DNA of 64,000 nt from JALQTD01 sp965656785. GTDB taxonomy: Bacteria; Bacteroidota; Bacteroidia; Flavobacteriales_D; Sanyastnellaceae. A program made the translations under genes and the position numbers. The stretch's first letter is position 1, and each line of letters begins with the position of its first letter. Below the pieces are notes generated by a model. It saw only the letters and a list, made by a program, of their open reading frames with translations. It was not told where the DNA came from and searched no databases. The stretch is from the NCBI GenBank assembly GCA_965656785.1, contig CBFHLY010000010.1:19870-83869 (forward strand), read 5' to 3'. Positions 50,164 to 58,726 of this stretch are shown here, piece after piece.

Positions 50164-50171
50164 TACTTTTG
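50164..50171 (+). promoter_or_regulatory. Promoter -7 element of the actABCDEF-coxBA operon
   Basis: TACTTTTG is an exact TAnnTTTG match, 30 bp before the actA ATG. TTTC at 50137-50140 (23-bp spacing) is the nearest -33-like box. Confidence 0.62.
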
Positions 50172-50201
50172 CGCCCGAATATGTGAGGGTAAACCATCGT
50201 C

Positions 50202-51626
50202 ATGCAACAAGCGATTTTTAACGGCACTCGGACGGCTCGATGGGCAGTTCAGAGTTTCCTCGCCGCTTGCCTCCTCCTATCGAATGCTGCGGCATTTGGC
50301 CAAATATGGGAAGGTGGCAATGTGGAAAACGGACAAGCGTTGTTCAATGCGAACTGCGCTTCCTGTCACAAAGTGACCAACGAAGTCCTCGCGGCTCCGG
50401 GTCTTGCGGGCATCCGCGACCGGTGGACGTCTGGGGACGAGCTGTTGGTCCAGTGGATTCAAAACCCGCAGGCCGCTGCGGAATCGGGCGATCCGTACAT
50501 CAAGTCGCTCGTCGACCGCTACGTCGGTACGTACGGCTGGATGAGCGCGCAAGCCGTTTCCGCGGATGATGTGAAGGACATCATGGCGTATGTCCAAAAC
50601 CCGCCTGACGTCGCTGCCCCTGCAGCCTCCGCTAGCACGGATTGCATCACGGTCGATGAGTTGCCGGTTCAGAACGCGGACAACCCGTCGATTTGGTTCC
50701 TCGTCCTCCTCGTGCTGTTCCTCGTCATCGCGCTGAGCGCGGCAGGTGTCAACCGCACGTTGCGCAGCGCCGTGAACGTCTCGAAAGGCGACGCTCCCCT
50801 CCCGGACGCCACCTACTTCCAACGCGCTAAGGGTTGGATGTGGAACAACTTGGTCTTCGTTTCACTGGTGGGGCTCTTTGTGGTGGCCTACGCAGTGGTC
50901 ATCGGCTACCAAGGCCTCATGGGAATCGGCGTGATGGAAGGCTACAAGCCCGACCAGCCGATCAAGTTCATCCACTCGGTGCACGTCTGCGAGAACGAAG
51001 TGGATTGCAAGTACTGCCACCACAGCGCATACGAGTCGAAGCACGCGGGCATTCCCTCGACGAACGTGTGCATGAACTGCCACAAAGCCGTGAAGAAAGG
51101 TCGTCGCTATGGAGAAACGGAAATCGGCAAGATTTACGCGGCCATCGGTTTCGATCCCGAGTCGGGAACGTACATGAACGGCGCAGGTGAGAAAGGCTTC
51201 ACGAATCCCCAAGACGATTTCGGCGGAGAGCCCATCCGTTGGAACAAGGTTCACAACTTGCCGGACCACGTGTTCTTCAGCCACCAACAGCACGTCGTGG
51301 TGGGTGGTTTGCATTGCCAAAACTGCCACGGCGATGTCCAAACCTACACGGTCGGCCGCCAAGCGCGCACCGAGGACATCAACAAGTTGGTGGATGACTA
51401 CCCCGGTTTGATTCAGTTGTCGAAGCCGACCTTGACCATGGGTTGGTGCATCGAGTGCCACAACAAGGCAGAAGTGTCGTTGGCTTCCAGCGGTTACTAC
51501 GAGGAGATGCACGAGCGCCTTCGGGACGACGAGCGCGGAAACGAAGAGTTGCGCCGCTACTTGGAGGACGACAAGATCACCGTTAAAGAGCTTGGTGGCT
51601 GGGAATGCGCCAAGTGCCACTACTAA
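50202..51626 (+). CDS. actA: Alternative complex III multihaem cytochrome c subunit ActA
   Basis: A 474-residue membrane-anchored cytochrome. Signal peptide (residues 1-34), then a monohaem domain (NANCASCHKV near 51), a membrane helix (~165-185, SIWFLVLLVLFLVIALSA) and a second one (~215-240, LVFVSLVGLFVVAYAVVIGY). A periplasmic pentahaem domain follows, with CKYCH, CMNCH, CQNCH, CIECH and CAKCH, so six c-haems in all. ActA carries electrons within the quinol:cytochrome c/oxidase oxidoreductase called alternative complex III. It leads an operon with actB 12 bp downstream. The fusion of an extra N-terminal monohaem domain is usual in Bacteroidota. Confidence 0.94.
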   Translation: MQQAIFNGTRTARWAVQSFLAACLLLSNAAAFGQIWEGGNVENGQALFNANCASCHKVTNEVLAAPGLAGIRDRWTSGDELLVQWIQNPQAAAESGDPYIKSLVDRYVGTYGWMSAQAVSADDVKDIMAYVQNPPDVAAPAASASTDCITVDELPVQNADNPSIWFLVLLVLFLVIALSAAGVNRTLRSAVNVSKGDAPLPDATYFQRAKGWMWNNLVFVSLVGLFVVAYAVVIGYQGLMGIGVMEGYKPDQPIKFIHSVHVCENEVDCKYCHHSAYESKHAGIPSTNVCMNCHKAVKKGRRYGETEIGKIYAAIGFDPESGTYMNGAGEKGFTNPQDDFGGEPIRWNKVHNLPDHVFFSHQQHVVVGGLHCQNCHGDVQTYTVGRQARTEDINKLVDDYPGLIQLSKPTLTMGWCIECHNKAEVSLASSGYYEEMHERLRDDERGNEELRRYLEDDKITVKELGGWECAKCHY

Positions 51627-51638
51627 GAACACGCTACC

Positions 51639-54600
51639 ATGTCGCAGAATAAACGCTACTGGTCCGGTCTCGACGAATTGCACGGGACGGAAGAGTTCAA
51701 AGCCATCCAAGGACAGGAGTTCCCCGGTGTTCAGTCGGTGGACGAATTCCTTTCGGACGACCGCTTGGAATCCACCCACACGGGTCGTCGTGACTTTTTG
51801 AAGTTCATGGGATTCAGCTTGACGGCCGCTACGTTGGCCGCTTGCGAGACCCCGGTCATCAAGTCCATTCCCTACACGAACAAACCCGAGGAGGTCACCC
51901 CAGGGGTTGCGAACTACTACGCTTCCACCTTCTACAACGGCCAAGACTATGGCCAGGTGTTGGTGAAGACGCGCGAAGGCCGCCCGATCTTCATCAAGTC
52001 GAACGCCCTCACCGGCGAAGGCAAGGTGGGCGTTCGGGTGAACGCTTCGGTCATGGGCTTGTACGACAGCGCTCGCCTCAACGGTCCCCGGAAGGGCGGC
52101 CAGCCGACGGATTGGGCCACCATCGATGCGGATGTGCAAGCGGCGCTTGCGGCCGGTGGTCGGAAGGTGGTGTTGACCCACTCTGTGGCGAGCCCTTCGT
52201 TGAATCGCGCCATTTCCCTGTTCTGCGCTGCAACCGGCGCCGAGCACGTTCAATACGACGCCATCAGCTACAGCGGCATGCGCAAGGCGAACGTTGCGGA
52301 TTACGGCCGCGACATGGTTCCTACTTTCGCGCTGGATCGGGCGGAAGCCATCGTTACCATCGGTGCCGATTTCCTCGGAACGTGGGGCGATGTGGCGGTC
52401 CAAACCACCGCTTGGTCGAAAGGACGCCAGCCTGAGAACGGCAAGATGTCGTCCCTCCATGCCTTTGAGAGCGTGATGACCCTCACCGGCTCCAATGCGG
52501 ACCGTCGGAACATGATCAAGCCATCGGAAGCGGGACGCGTGGCGTTGGCGCTGCTGAACGGCTTGACGGGCGGAGGAAACAACGGTGACTTGTCGGAATC
52601 TGCCGCAGCGGGCATCGCTCCAGCGGTTGCTGCACTGAAGGCTGCGGGATCCAAAGGCTTGGTCGTTGCGGGTTCGAACGACCCCAACGTGCAATTGATT
52701 GTGAACGCGTGCAACCGCGCGCTCGGTGCATACGGTACCACCGTGGACTTGGAGAACGCTTGGGTGTTGGGTCGTGGGAACGACGAGGCCTTCGCGGCAT
52801 TGGTCGCTGACATGGCCGCGGGCAAAGTGGGCACGTTGCTCATCCACGGCGTCAACCCAGCTTACACCTCAACGGCATTCGCAACGGCTTTGGGCAAGGT
52901 CAAGGCGTCCATCAGCACCTCGCTGTTCTCGGACGAGACGGCCTCCCGTTGCACGCACATCGCACCGGACCACCACTGGTTGGAGTCGTGGGGCGATGCC
53001 CAACGCACTACCAAGCGCGTGGATTGGGTGCAGCCGACGATTTCGCCTTTGTTCGACTCGCGTGCGGCTGGCAGCAGCTTCTTGACGTGGGCGAACAACC
53101 CGGAGACGGATTGGTACACCTTCTTGCGCCAAACGTGGAATCCGAACTACAGGGCAGACCAACTCTACACCGACGCGGCTTGGAACAGCTCCTTGCACGA
53201 CGGATTCATGGCCCTCGAAACGGAGGGCTTCCCCGTCAGCCTCGAAGGGTCCGGCTCGGGCTTGGCCGCCGCGAAACAGGCGGTGATGGCAACCAAGGGC
53301 GGCGCCTTTGAGTTGGCCTTCTATCAAAAGAACACCATCGGTCAAGGCGATCAAACCGCCAACCCGATGTTGCAAGAGACCCCGGACCCGCTGACGAAAA
53401 TCACGTGGGACAACTACGTGACCATGGCGAAGTCCGACATGGACGCCATGGGCCTCAACACCTACATCGGTCAGGAGAAGCCAGCGTCCGTGGTGCGCGT
53501 GACCGTCGGAGGTCAGAGCGTCGAGATGCCTGCAATGTTGCTGCCAGGCCAAAAGCCGGGCACCATCGGCATCGCCTTGGGCTATGGCCGCGGCGCGAAC
53601 GGTGAGGAGGTGGGCAAGGCTGCATTCCAAATGGCTGAAAACGGGGATTTCCTCCGCGATGCCAACAGCGCGCTCGTGCCGGTCGGAACGAATGCCTTCC
53701 CGCTCCTGGGTTCGGCTTCCGGCCTCCCACAATACGAGCAGTTGAACGTGACGGTGGAGGCGATGGGCGCCACGTATGCCTTGGCGAGCACGCAGATTCA
53801 CAGCACGGACATGGGCCGCGACTCCATCGTGAAGGAGACCACTTTCGGTGCGTACTTCGCTGAGCGCAAAGCGGCGAAGGGTTCGGCCTCGTGGAATAAG
53901 CTCATTCGGATCGGCGTTCACGAGGACGTGAATGGCGACGGCGTCATCAACGCACAAGACTCGAAGCCCACTGCGGCCTTTGACTTGTGGCACGAGCACC
54001 CCGTTGAGGAGGTGGGTCACCGGTGGGGCATGACCATCGATTTGACGACCTGCACAGGATGCAGCGCCTGCGTCACCGCGTGCCACATCGAGAACAACGT
54101 GCCGGTGGTCGGTAAGGACGAGGTCCGCCGTCACCGCGACATGCACTGGATGCGCATCGACCGCTTCTTCGCTTCCGATTACAGCTTGGAGCGCGGCGAG
54201 GAGGAAGGCGTTGGAGCCATCGGTTCGTACCGCCGCATGGAGGATCCGGCAGAAAACCCGCAAACGGTCCACATGCCGATGATGTGTCAGCACTGCAACC
54301 ACGCACCGTGTGAAACGGTTTGTCCGGTTGCCGCTACGACGCACAGCAACGAGGGCTTGAACCAAATGACCTACAACCGGTGCATCGGTACGCGTTACTG
54401 CGCGAACAACTGCCCGTACAAAGTGCGTCGCTTCAACTGGTTCAACTACCCGGGCTACAAAAAGTTCATGAACTTCAACCCTTCGCAGGACAACCTGACC
54501 CGCATGGTCTTGAACCCGGATGTGACCGTTCGTTCGCGTGGGGTCATGGAGAAGTGCAGCATGTGCGTTCAACGCATCCAGGAGGGCAAGCTCAACGCGA

Positions 54601-54821
54601 AGAAGGCGGGCACGAAGGTTCCGGACGGAGCGGTCGTTACGGCTTGCGCGGAAGCGTGTCCCACGAACGCCATTCAGTTTGGCGACCTCAACGACAAGCA
54701 GTCGCACGTCGCAGCCGTGTCTGAGAACAACCGCGCTTACCACGCGTTGGAAGAAATCGGTGTCCAGCCGAACATCTTCTACATGACGAAAGTGCGGAAC
54801 ACCGAATCCACCGAAGCATAA
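51639..54821 (+). CDS. actB: Alternative complex III molybdopterin-like/iron-sulfur subunit ActB
   Basis: A 1060-residue peripheral subunit on the periplasmic side. A twin-arginine-type region is at ~48-70 (HTGRRDFLKFMGFSLTAATL, followed by AACETP, a lipoprotein-like Cys). Residues ~80-740 are a molybdopterin-oxidoreductase-like domain that in ActB lacks cofactor. Residues ~780-1050 are a ferredoxin-like domain with cysteine clusters CTGCSACVTAC, CQHCNHAPCETVCP, CIGTRYCANNCP and CSMCVQRI with CAEACP, for up to four Fe-S clusters. It passes electrons from the quinol site to the haem subunits. It is encoded between actA and actC in the standard order. Confidence 0.96.
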   Translation: MSQNKRYWSGLDELHGTEEFKAIQGQEFPGVQSVDEFLSDDRLESTHTGRRDFLKFMGFSLTAATLAACETPVIKSIPYTNKPEEVTPGVANYYASTFYNGQDYGQVLVKTREGRPIFIKSNALTGEGKVGVRVNASVMGLYDSARLNGPRKGGQPTDWATIDADVQAALAAGGRKVVLTHSVASPSLNRAISLFCAATGAEHVQYDAISYSGMRKANVADYGRDMVPTFALDRAEAIVTIGADFLGTWGDVAVQTTAWSKGRQPENGKMSSLHAFESVMTLTGSNADRRNMIKPSEAGRVALALLNGLTGGGNNGDLSESAAAGIAPAVAALKAAGSKGLVVAGSNDPNVQLIVNACNRALGAYGTTVDLENAWVLGRGNDEAFAALVADMAAGKVGTLLIHGVNPAYTSTAFATALGKVKASISTSLFSDETASRCTHIAPDHHWLESWGDAQRTTKRVDWVQPTISPLFDSRAAGSSFLTWANNPETDWYTFLRQTWNPNYRADQLYTDAAWNSSLHDGFMALETEGFPVSLEGSGSGLAAAKQAVMATKGGAFELAFYQKNTIGQGDQTANPMLQETPDPLTKITWDNYVTMAKSDMDAMGLNTYIGQEKPASVVRVTVGGQSVEMPAMLLPGQKPGTIGIALGYGRGANGEEVGKAAFQMAENGDFLRDANSALVPVGTNAFPLLGSASGLPQYEQLNVTVEAMGATYALASTQIHSTDMGRDSIVKETTFGAYFAERKAAKGSASWNKLIRIGVHEDVNGDGVINAQDSKPTAAFDLWHEHPVEEVGHRWGMTIDLTTCTGCSACVTACHIENNVPVVGKDEVRRHRDMHWMRIDRFFASDYSLERGEEEGVGAIGSYRRMEDPAENPQTVHMPMMCQHCNHAPCETVCPVAATTHSNEGLNQMTYNRCIGTRYCANNCPYKVRRFNWFNYPGYKKFMNFNPSQDNLTRMVLNPDVTVRSRGVMEKCSMCVQRIQEGKLNAKKAGTKVPDGAVVTACAEACPTNAIQFGDLNDKQSHVAAVSENNRAYHALEEIGVQPNIFYMTKVRNTESTEA

Positions 54822-54830
54822 CCGATCGAC

Positions 54831-56210
54831 ATGCAAAGAGAAGCAGCCATTCGGGAACCCCTGATTCTGGGGAACAAGTCCTACAAGGACATCACCGATG
54901 ACGTGGTGGGCCCGATCCAGGGTCCCGCGCCGATCGGTTGGAAAATCATGATCACCATCTCGGCCATCATCGCCGTGTATGGGGTCGGCTCCATCTTGTA
55001 CCTCTTGGGTACGGGCATCGGGGTTTGGGGGTTGAACAAGACCGTGGGTTGGTCGTGGGACATCACCAACTTCGTTTGGTGGGTCGGCATCGGCCACGCG
55101 GGAACGTTGATTTCCGCGGTGTTGTTGCTCTTCCGTCAGAAGTGGCGGATGGCCATCAACCGTTCTGCGGAGGCGATGACGATTTTCGCGGTCATCATGG
55201 CGGCGACCTTCCCGGGCATTCACATGGGTCGGATTTGGGTCAGCTACTGGGTGTTGCCGTTGCCGAACCAATTCGGTTCGTTGTGGGTGAACTTCAACTC
55301 GCCGCTCTTGTGGGACGTGTTCGCCATTTCGACGTATTTCTCGGTATCGCTCGTGTTTTGGTACATCGGCCTCATTCCGGATTTCGCGACGATCCGCGAT
55401 CGGATGGTGAAGCCGCTGCCGAAGAAGATTTACGGCATCCTGGCATTCGGCTGGAGTGGTCGGGCCAAACACTGGACCCGCTTCGAAGAGGTCAGCCTCG
55501 TCCTCGCAGGCATCGCAACTCCCCTCGTGTTCTCGGTGCACTCCATCGTCTCGATGGACTTCGCGACCTCGGTCATCCCGGGATGGCACACCACGATCTT
55601 CCCTCCGTACTTCGTGTCCGGGGCCGTCTTCTCCGGTTTCGCCATGGTGCAGACGTTGCTCCTCATCATGCGGAAGGGCATGAAGCTCGAGAATTACATT
55701 CACGTCAAGCACGTCGAGTACATGAACATCGTCATCATCGTGACGGGTTCCATCGTGGGCGTGGCTTACCTGACCGAGCTGTTCATCAGCTGGTACAGCG
55801 GCGTGGAGTACGAGAGCTACGCGTTCATCAACCGCTTTTCGGGTCCGTACAGCTGGAGCTACTGGATCATGATGACGTGCAACGTGATCAGCCCGCAGCT
55901 GTTTTGGTTCAAGAAGATTCGCCGGAGCCTGATCGCGACGTTCATCCTGTCCATCGTGGTGAACATCGGCATGTGGTTCGAGCGTTACGTGATCATCGTG
56001 ACGTCGATTCACCGGGACTACAACCCGTCGAGCTGGGGAGAATTCCACCCGTCCAGCATGGACGTGGGCGTCTTCATCGGCACGTTGGGCATTTTCTTCA
56101 CCTTGTTCTTGGGCTTTGCGCGGTTCTTCCCGGTTTTGGCCTTGAATGAGTTGAAGACCATCCTCAAGTCGAGCGGTGAGGCTTACAAGAAACAACACGA
56201 CAACCACTGA
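54831..56210 (+). CDS. actC: Alternative complex III NrfD-like membrane subunit ActC
   Basis: A 459-residue NrfD/PsrC-type membrane protein with ten helices. The first helix is IMITISAIIAVYGVGSILYL. WWVGIGHAGTLISAVLLLFRQ (in two parts) carries the conserved His and Gly of the quinol-binding family, and FPGIHMGRIW and SIVSMDFATSVIPGWH are also typical. It forms one of the two quinol-site membrane subunits together with ActF. It is 9 bp after actB and 11 bp before actD, in one transcription unit. Confidence 0.95.
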   Translation: MQREAAIREPLILGNKSYKDITDDVVGPIQGPAPIGWKIMITISAIIAVYGVGSILYLLGTGIGVWGLNKTVGWSWDITNFVWWVGIGHAGTLISAVLLLFRQKWRMAINRSAEAMTIFAVIMAATFPGIHMGRIWVSYWVLPLPNQFGSLWVNFNSPLLWDVFAISTYFSVSLVFWYIGLIPDFATIRDRMVKPLPKKIYGILAFGWSGRAKHWTRFEEVSLVLAGIATPLVFSVHSIVSMDFATSVIPGWHTTIFPPYFVSGAVFSGFAMVQTLLLIMRKGMKLENYIHVKHVEYMNIVIIVTGSIVGVAYLTELFISWYSGVEYESYAFINRFSGPYSWSYWIMMTCNVISPQLFWFKKIRRSLIATFILSIVVNIGMWFERYVIIVTSIHRDYNPSSWGEFHPSSMDVGVFIGTLGIFFTLFLGFARFFPVLALNELKTILKSSGEAYKKQHDNH

Positions 56211-56221
56211 TTGCAGACGCC

Positions 56222-56752
56222 ATGAACAAGGTTTTCCATGTCATGTACGACGACGACGATACCCTGAAAGGCGCTGCCTCTCAGCTCGTCGCTAAGGGCA
56301 TCCGCGTGAAGGATGTGTTTTCTCCGTTTCCGATTCACGGCATCGACCCCATCATTGGGGTGAAGCGGACGCGTTTGGCCATTGCGTCGTTCATGTACGC
56401 GACGACGGGTACGACCCTCGCGCTGCTGGGCATGTGGTATTTCATGATCAGCGACTGGCCGATGAACATTGGTGGCAAACCAAGCTTCTCGCTGATTGAG
56501 AACTTGCCCGCATTCATTCCCGTTACGTTCGAGTTCAGCGTGTTGTGCGCGGCGCATGGCATGGCCATTACGTACTTGTTGCGCAACGGAACCCTGCCGG
56601 GCATGCCGGCGACGAACCCGGATCCTCGCACGACGGACAACATGTTTGTCATGGAGATCACCACGGAGGACAATCACCTGGCTGCTGACGAATTGGAATC
56701 CTTCATCAAGGAGACGCCTCTCGTTGAGCTCAGCATCAAAGAATACAAGTGA
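56222..56752 (+). CDS. actD: Alternative complex III subunit ActD (DUF3341)
   Basis: A 176-residue DUF3341 protein with an N-terminal soluble part (VFHVMYDDDDTLKGAASQLVAKGIRVKDVFSPFP, shown here only as landmarks VMYDDDDTL and GIRVKDVFSPFPIHG). The two membrane helices are near 58-80 (FMYATTGTTLALLGMWYF) and 97-120 (FIPVTFEFSVLCAAHGMAI). It has no cofactor motif and stabilises the complex. Its stop overlaps the actE start as TGATG. Confidence 0.92.
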   Translation: MNKVFHVMYDDDDTLKGAASQLVAKGIRVKDVFSPFPIHGIDPIIGVKRTRLAIASFMYATTGTTLALLGMWYFMISDWPMNIGGKPSFSLIENLPAFIPVTFEFSVLCAAHGMAITYLLRNGTLPGMPATNPDPRTTDNMFVMEITTEDNHLAADELESFIKETPLVELSIKEYK

Positions 56753-57447
56753 TGAAGACGCATTCGAAGCAGTTGCTGCCGATTGCAGCGTTGACGGGGT
56801 TGGTGGTCCTTTCGGGCTGCGTGACGGACCCGAACAGCCCGGGGTTGGAGTACATGCCGGACATGTATCGCTCTGCGGCGATTGAAGCGTATGTCGACTA
56901 CGGGATGGACGAATACGCGTTTGGTTGGGCTGAGCAAGCCGAGCAGCGGTTGATCCAATCGGCACGGAAGCCGGTGAAGGGAACCATCGCCTACCAGCCC
57001 GATGCGAAGGAATTCGCGATGCCTTATCCTTACCCCAATACGCCTGCAGGCTACGAAGCCGCAGGGCAGGAGTTGTCCTCGCCATTGGCCACGACCAAGG
57101 CTCACATCGAGGAGGGCAAAGCGATCTACACGCAGATGTGCACCCAGTGCCACGGTGAAAAGGGTGAGGGCGATGGCGCGTTGTCGCGCAATGGCCACAT
57201 TCAGGGCATCCCCTCGTACAGTGGAAAATTGAAGGACCTCCCGGTGGGCAACATGTACCACACCTTGACCTACGGTAAGGGCTTGATGGGTTCGCATGCC
57301 TCTCAACTCGATCAACGCGATCGTTGGTTGGTCATCGAGTACATCAAAGTGCTTCAGAACGGCGGGGAGCTGCCTGAGTTCGACGAAGCAGGCAATGCAG
57401 TTGAATCGGCATCGGCGGAAGCGGAGGCCACGGCAATGAACGACTGA
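56752..57447 (+). CDS. actE: Alternative complex III monohaem cytochrome c lipoprotein ActE
   Basis: A 231-residue lipoprotein. The lipobox is LVVLSGC (Cys near residue 23). The mature part begins with the ActE-typical MPDMYRSAAIEAY, then carries one c-haem motif CTQCHGEKGEGDGAL near residue 130 and a distal Met in GLMGSHASQL or nearby. It is thought to pass electrons from the complex to the oxidase. ATG 56752 is chosen over the GTG codon directly before it because it forms the TGATG overlap with actD. It ends 1 bp before the actF start. Confidence 0.93.
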   Translation: MKTHSKQLLPIAALTGLVVLSGCVTDPNSPGLEYMPDMYRSAAIEAYVDYGMDEYAFGWAEQAEQRLIQSARKPVKGTIAYQPDAKEFAMPYPYPNTPAGYEAAGQELSSPLATTKAHIEEGKAIYTQMCTQCHGEKGEGDGALSRNGHIQGIPSYSGKLKDLPVGNMYHTLTYGKGLMGSHASQLDQRDRWLVIEYIKVLQNGGELPEFDEAGNAVESASAEAEATAMND

Positions 57448-57448
57448 T

Positions 57449-58705
57449 ATGGAATTCAAATTTGAAGGACGAGCAAAGACGATTTCCCTCGCATTGATGG
57501 GAATCGGGGTGGTAGCGCTCATCGGCGGCTACCTTACAGACGGCACGGAACATCACCAGCGGTGGTGGGCGAACCTGTTGGTCAACGGTTTCTTCTGGTT
57601 CTCCATTTCGTTGGCGGCGTTGTTTTTCTATGCGCTGAATTACGCGGTTGAAGCGGCGTGGTCGGCCATCTTGAAGCGCATTTGGGAAGCGATCTTCAAG
57701 TTCTTGCCCATCGGTGCAGGAGTCATGTTGTTCATCCTGCTTGCCGGTCAGTTTCATGCACACCATTTGTACCACTGGATGGATTCCAGTTTGTACCACG
57801 AATACATGGTGGTTGAAGGGGAACACGTGAATTACGTGGACACCATGGAGGCTGGAGCGGTAGCCAACCCGAACTACGATCATTTGATTGCCCACAAGAG
57901 CGCGTACTTCGCGCCTGCTTTTTACTGGTTTCGGACGATTGCGTACATCGCGACGTTCTTGGTTTTCGCGACGTTGTTCCGTCGCTGGTCGCTGCAGGAA
58001 GATGCCCAGCCGAGCTTGGATTTGCACTACAAGCAATTTCGTCGGAGCGCCTTGTTCCTCGTGTTCTTTGCAGTGTTCAGCTCGACGTTGTCTTGGGACT
58101 GGTTGATGTCGATTGATACCCACTGGTTCTCGACCCTCTACGGATGGTACGTGTTCTCGGGCATGTGGGTCAGCTTGCTGATTTTTGCGAATGTGATGTT
58201 GATTTGGCTTCGTTCGAAGGGCTACTTCGCGGAGGTCAATGAGAGCCACATGCACGACATCAGCAAGTGGATGTTCGCCATCTCCATGTTGTGGAGCTAC
58301 CTGTGGGTGAGCCAATTCTTGCTCATCTGGTACTCGAATATTCCGGAGGAGGTGACTTACTACACACAACGCTTCTTTACGGATTACAAGTGGCCCTTCG
58401 TCATCACGTTCTTTGTGAACTTCGCTGTACCTTTCTACATGTTGGTTGCGCGAGATGCCAAGCGGAATGTGAAATTCGTGTTGCCCGTGGCGTTCCTCAT
58501 CTTCATCGGTCATTTCGCCGATGTGTATTTGATGGTGATTCCGGGAACTATGTTCGACCACAATGTGTTTGGCTTATTCGAAGTCGGTCTGTTTTTGGGC
58601 TTCCTGGGTTTGTTCATGAACCGCGTATTGACGGCGTTGTCACAGGCTCCGTTGATTCCGGTGAACCACCCGATGCTCCAAGAGTCGAAAGATTTGCACC
58701 ACTGA
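57449..58705 (+). CDS. actF: Alternative complex III NrfD-like membrane subunit ActF
   Basis: A 418-residue polytopic protein with about ten helices. Landmarks are ALMGIGVVALIGGYLTDG, WWANLLVNGFFWFSISLAALF and FSSTLSWDWLMSIDTHWFSTL, all characteristic of ActF. It contains no haem motifs. Together with ActC it forms the membrane quinol-oxidising part. A 21-bp gap separates it from coxB, so the oxidase is co-transcribed with the quinol-oxidising complex. Confidence 0.94.
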   Translation: MEFKFEGRAKTISLALMGIGVVALIGGYLTDGTEHHQRWWANLLVNGFFWFSISLAALFFYALNYAVEAAWSAILKRIWEAIFKFLPIGAGVMLFILLAGQFHAHHLYHWMDSSLYHEYMVVEGEHVNYVDTMEAGAVANPNYDHLIAHKSAYFAPAFYWFRTIAYIATFLVFATLFRRWSLQEDAQPSLDLHYKQFRRSALFLVFFAVFSSTLSWDWLMSIDTHWFSTLYGWYVFSGMWVSLLIFANVMLIWLRSKGYFAEVNESHMHDISKWMFAISMLWSYLWVSQFLLIWYSNIPEEVTYYTQRFFTDYKWPFVITFFVNFAVPFYMLVARDAKRNVKFVLPVAFLIFIGHFADVYLMVIPGTMFDHNVFGLFEVGLFLGFLGLFMNRVLTALSQAPLIPVNHPMLQESKDLHH

Positions 58706-58726
58706 TCAGGAAAGAACCTCATTCTC

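Noticed and set aside
52869..56207. Very long open frame on the minus strand (1112 codons) opposite actB and actC
   Set aside because: Arg/His/Val-rich composition with no domain, fully antisense to two certain genes; a product of GC-rich third positions in the coding strand.
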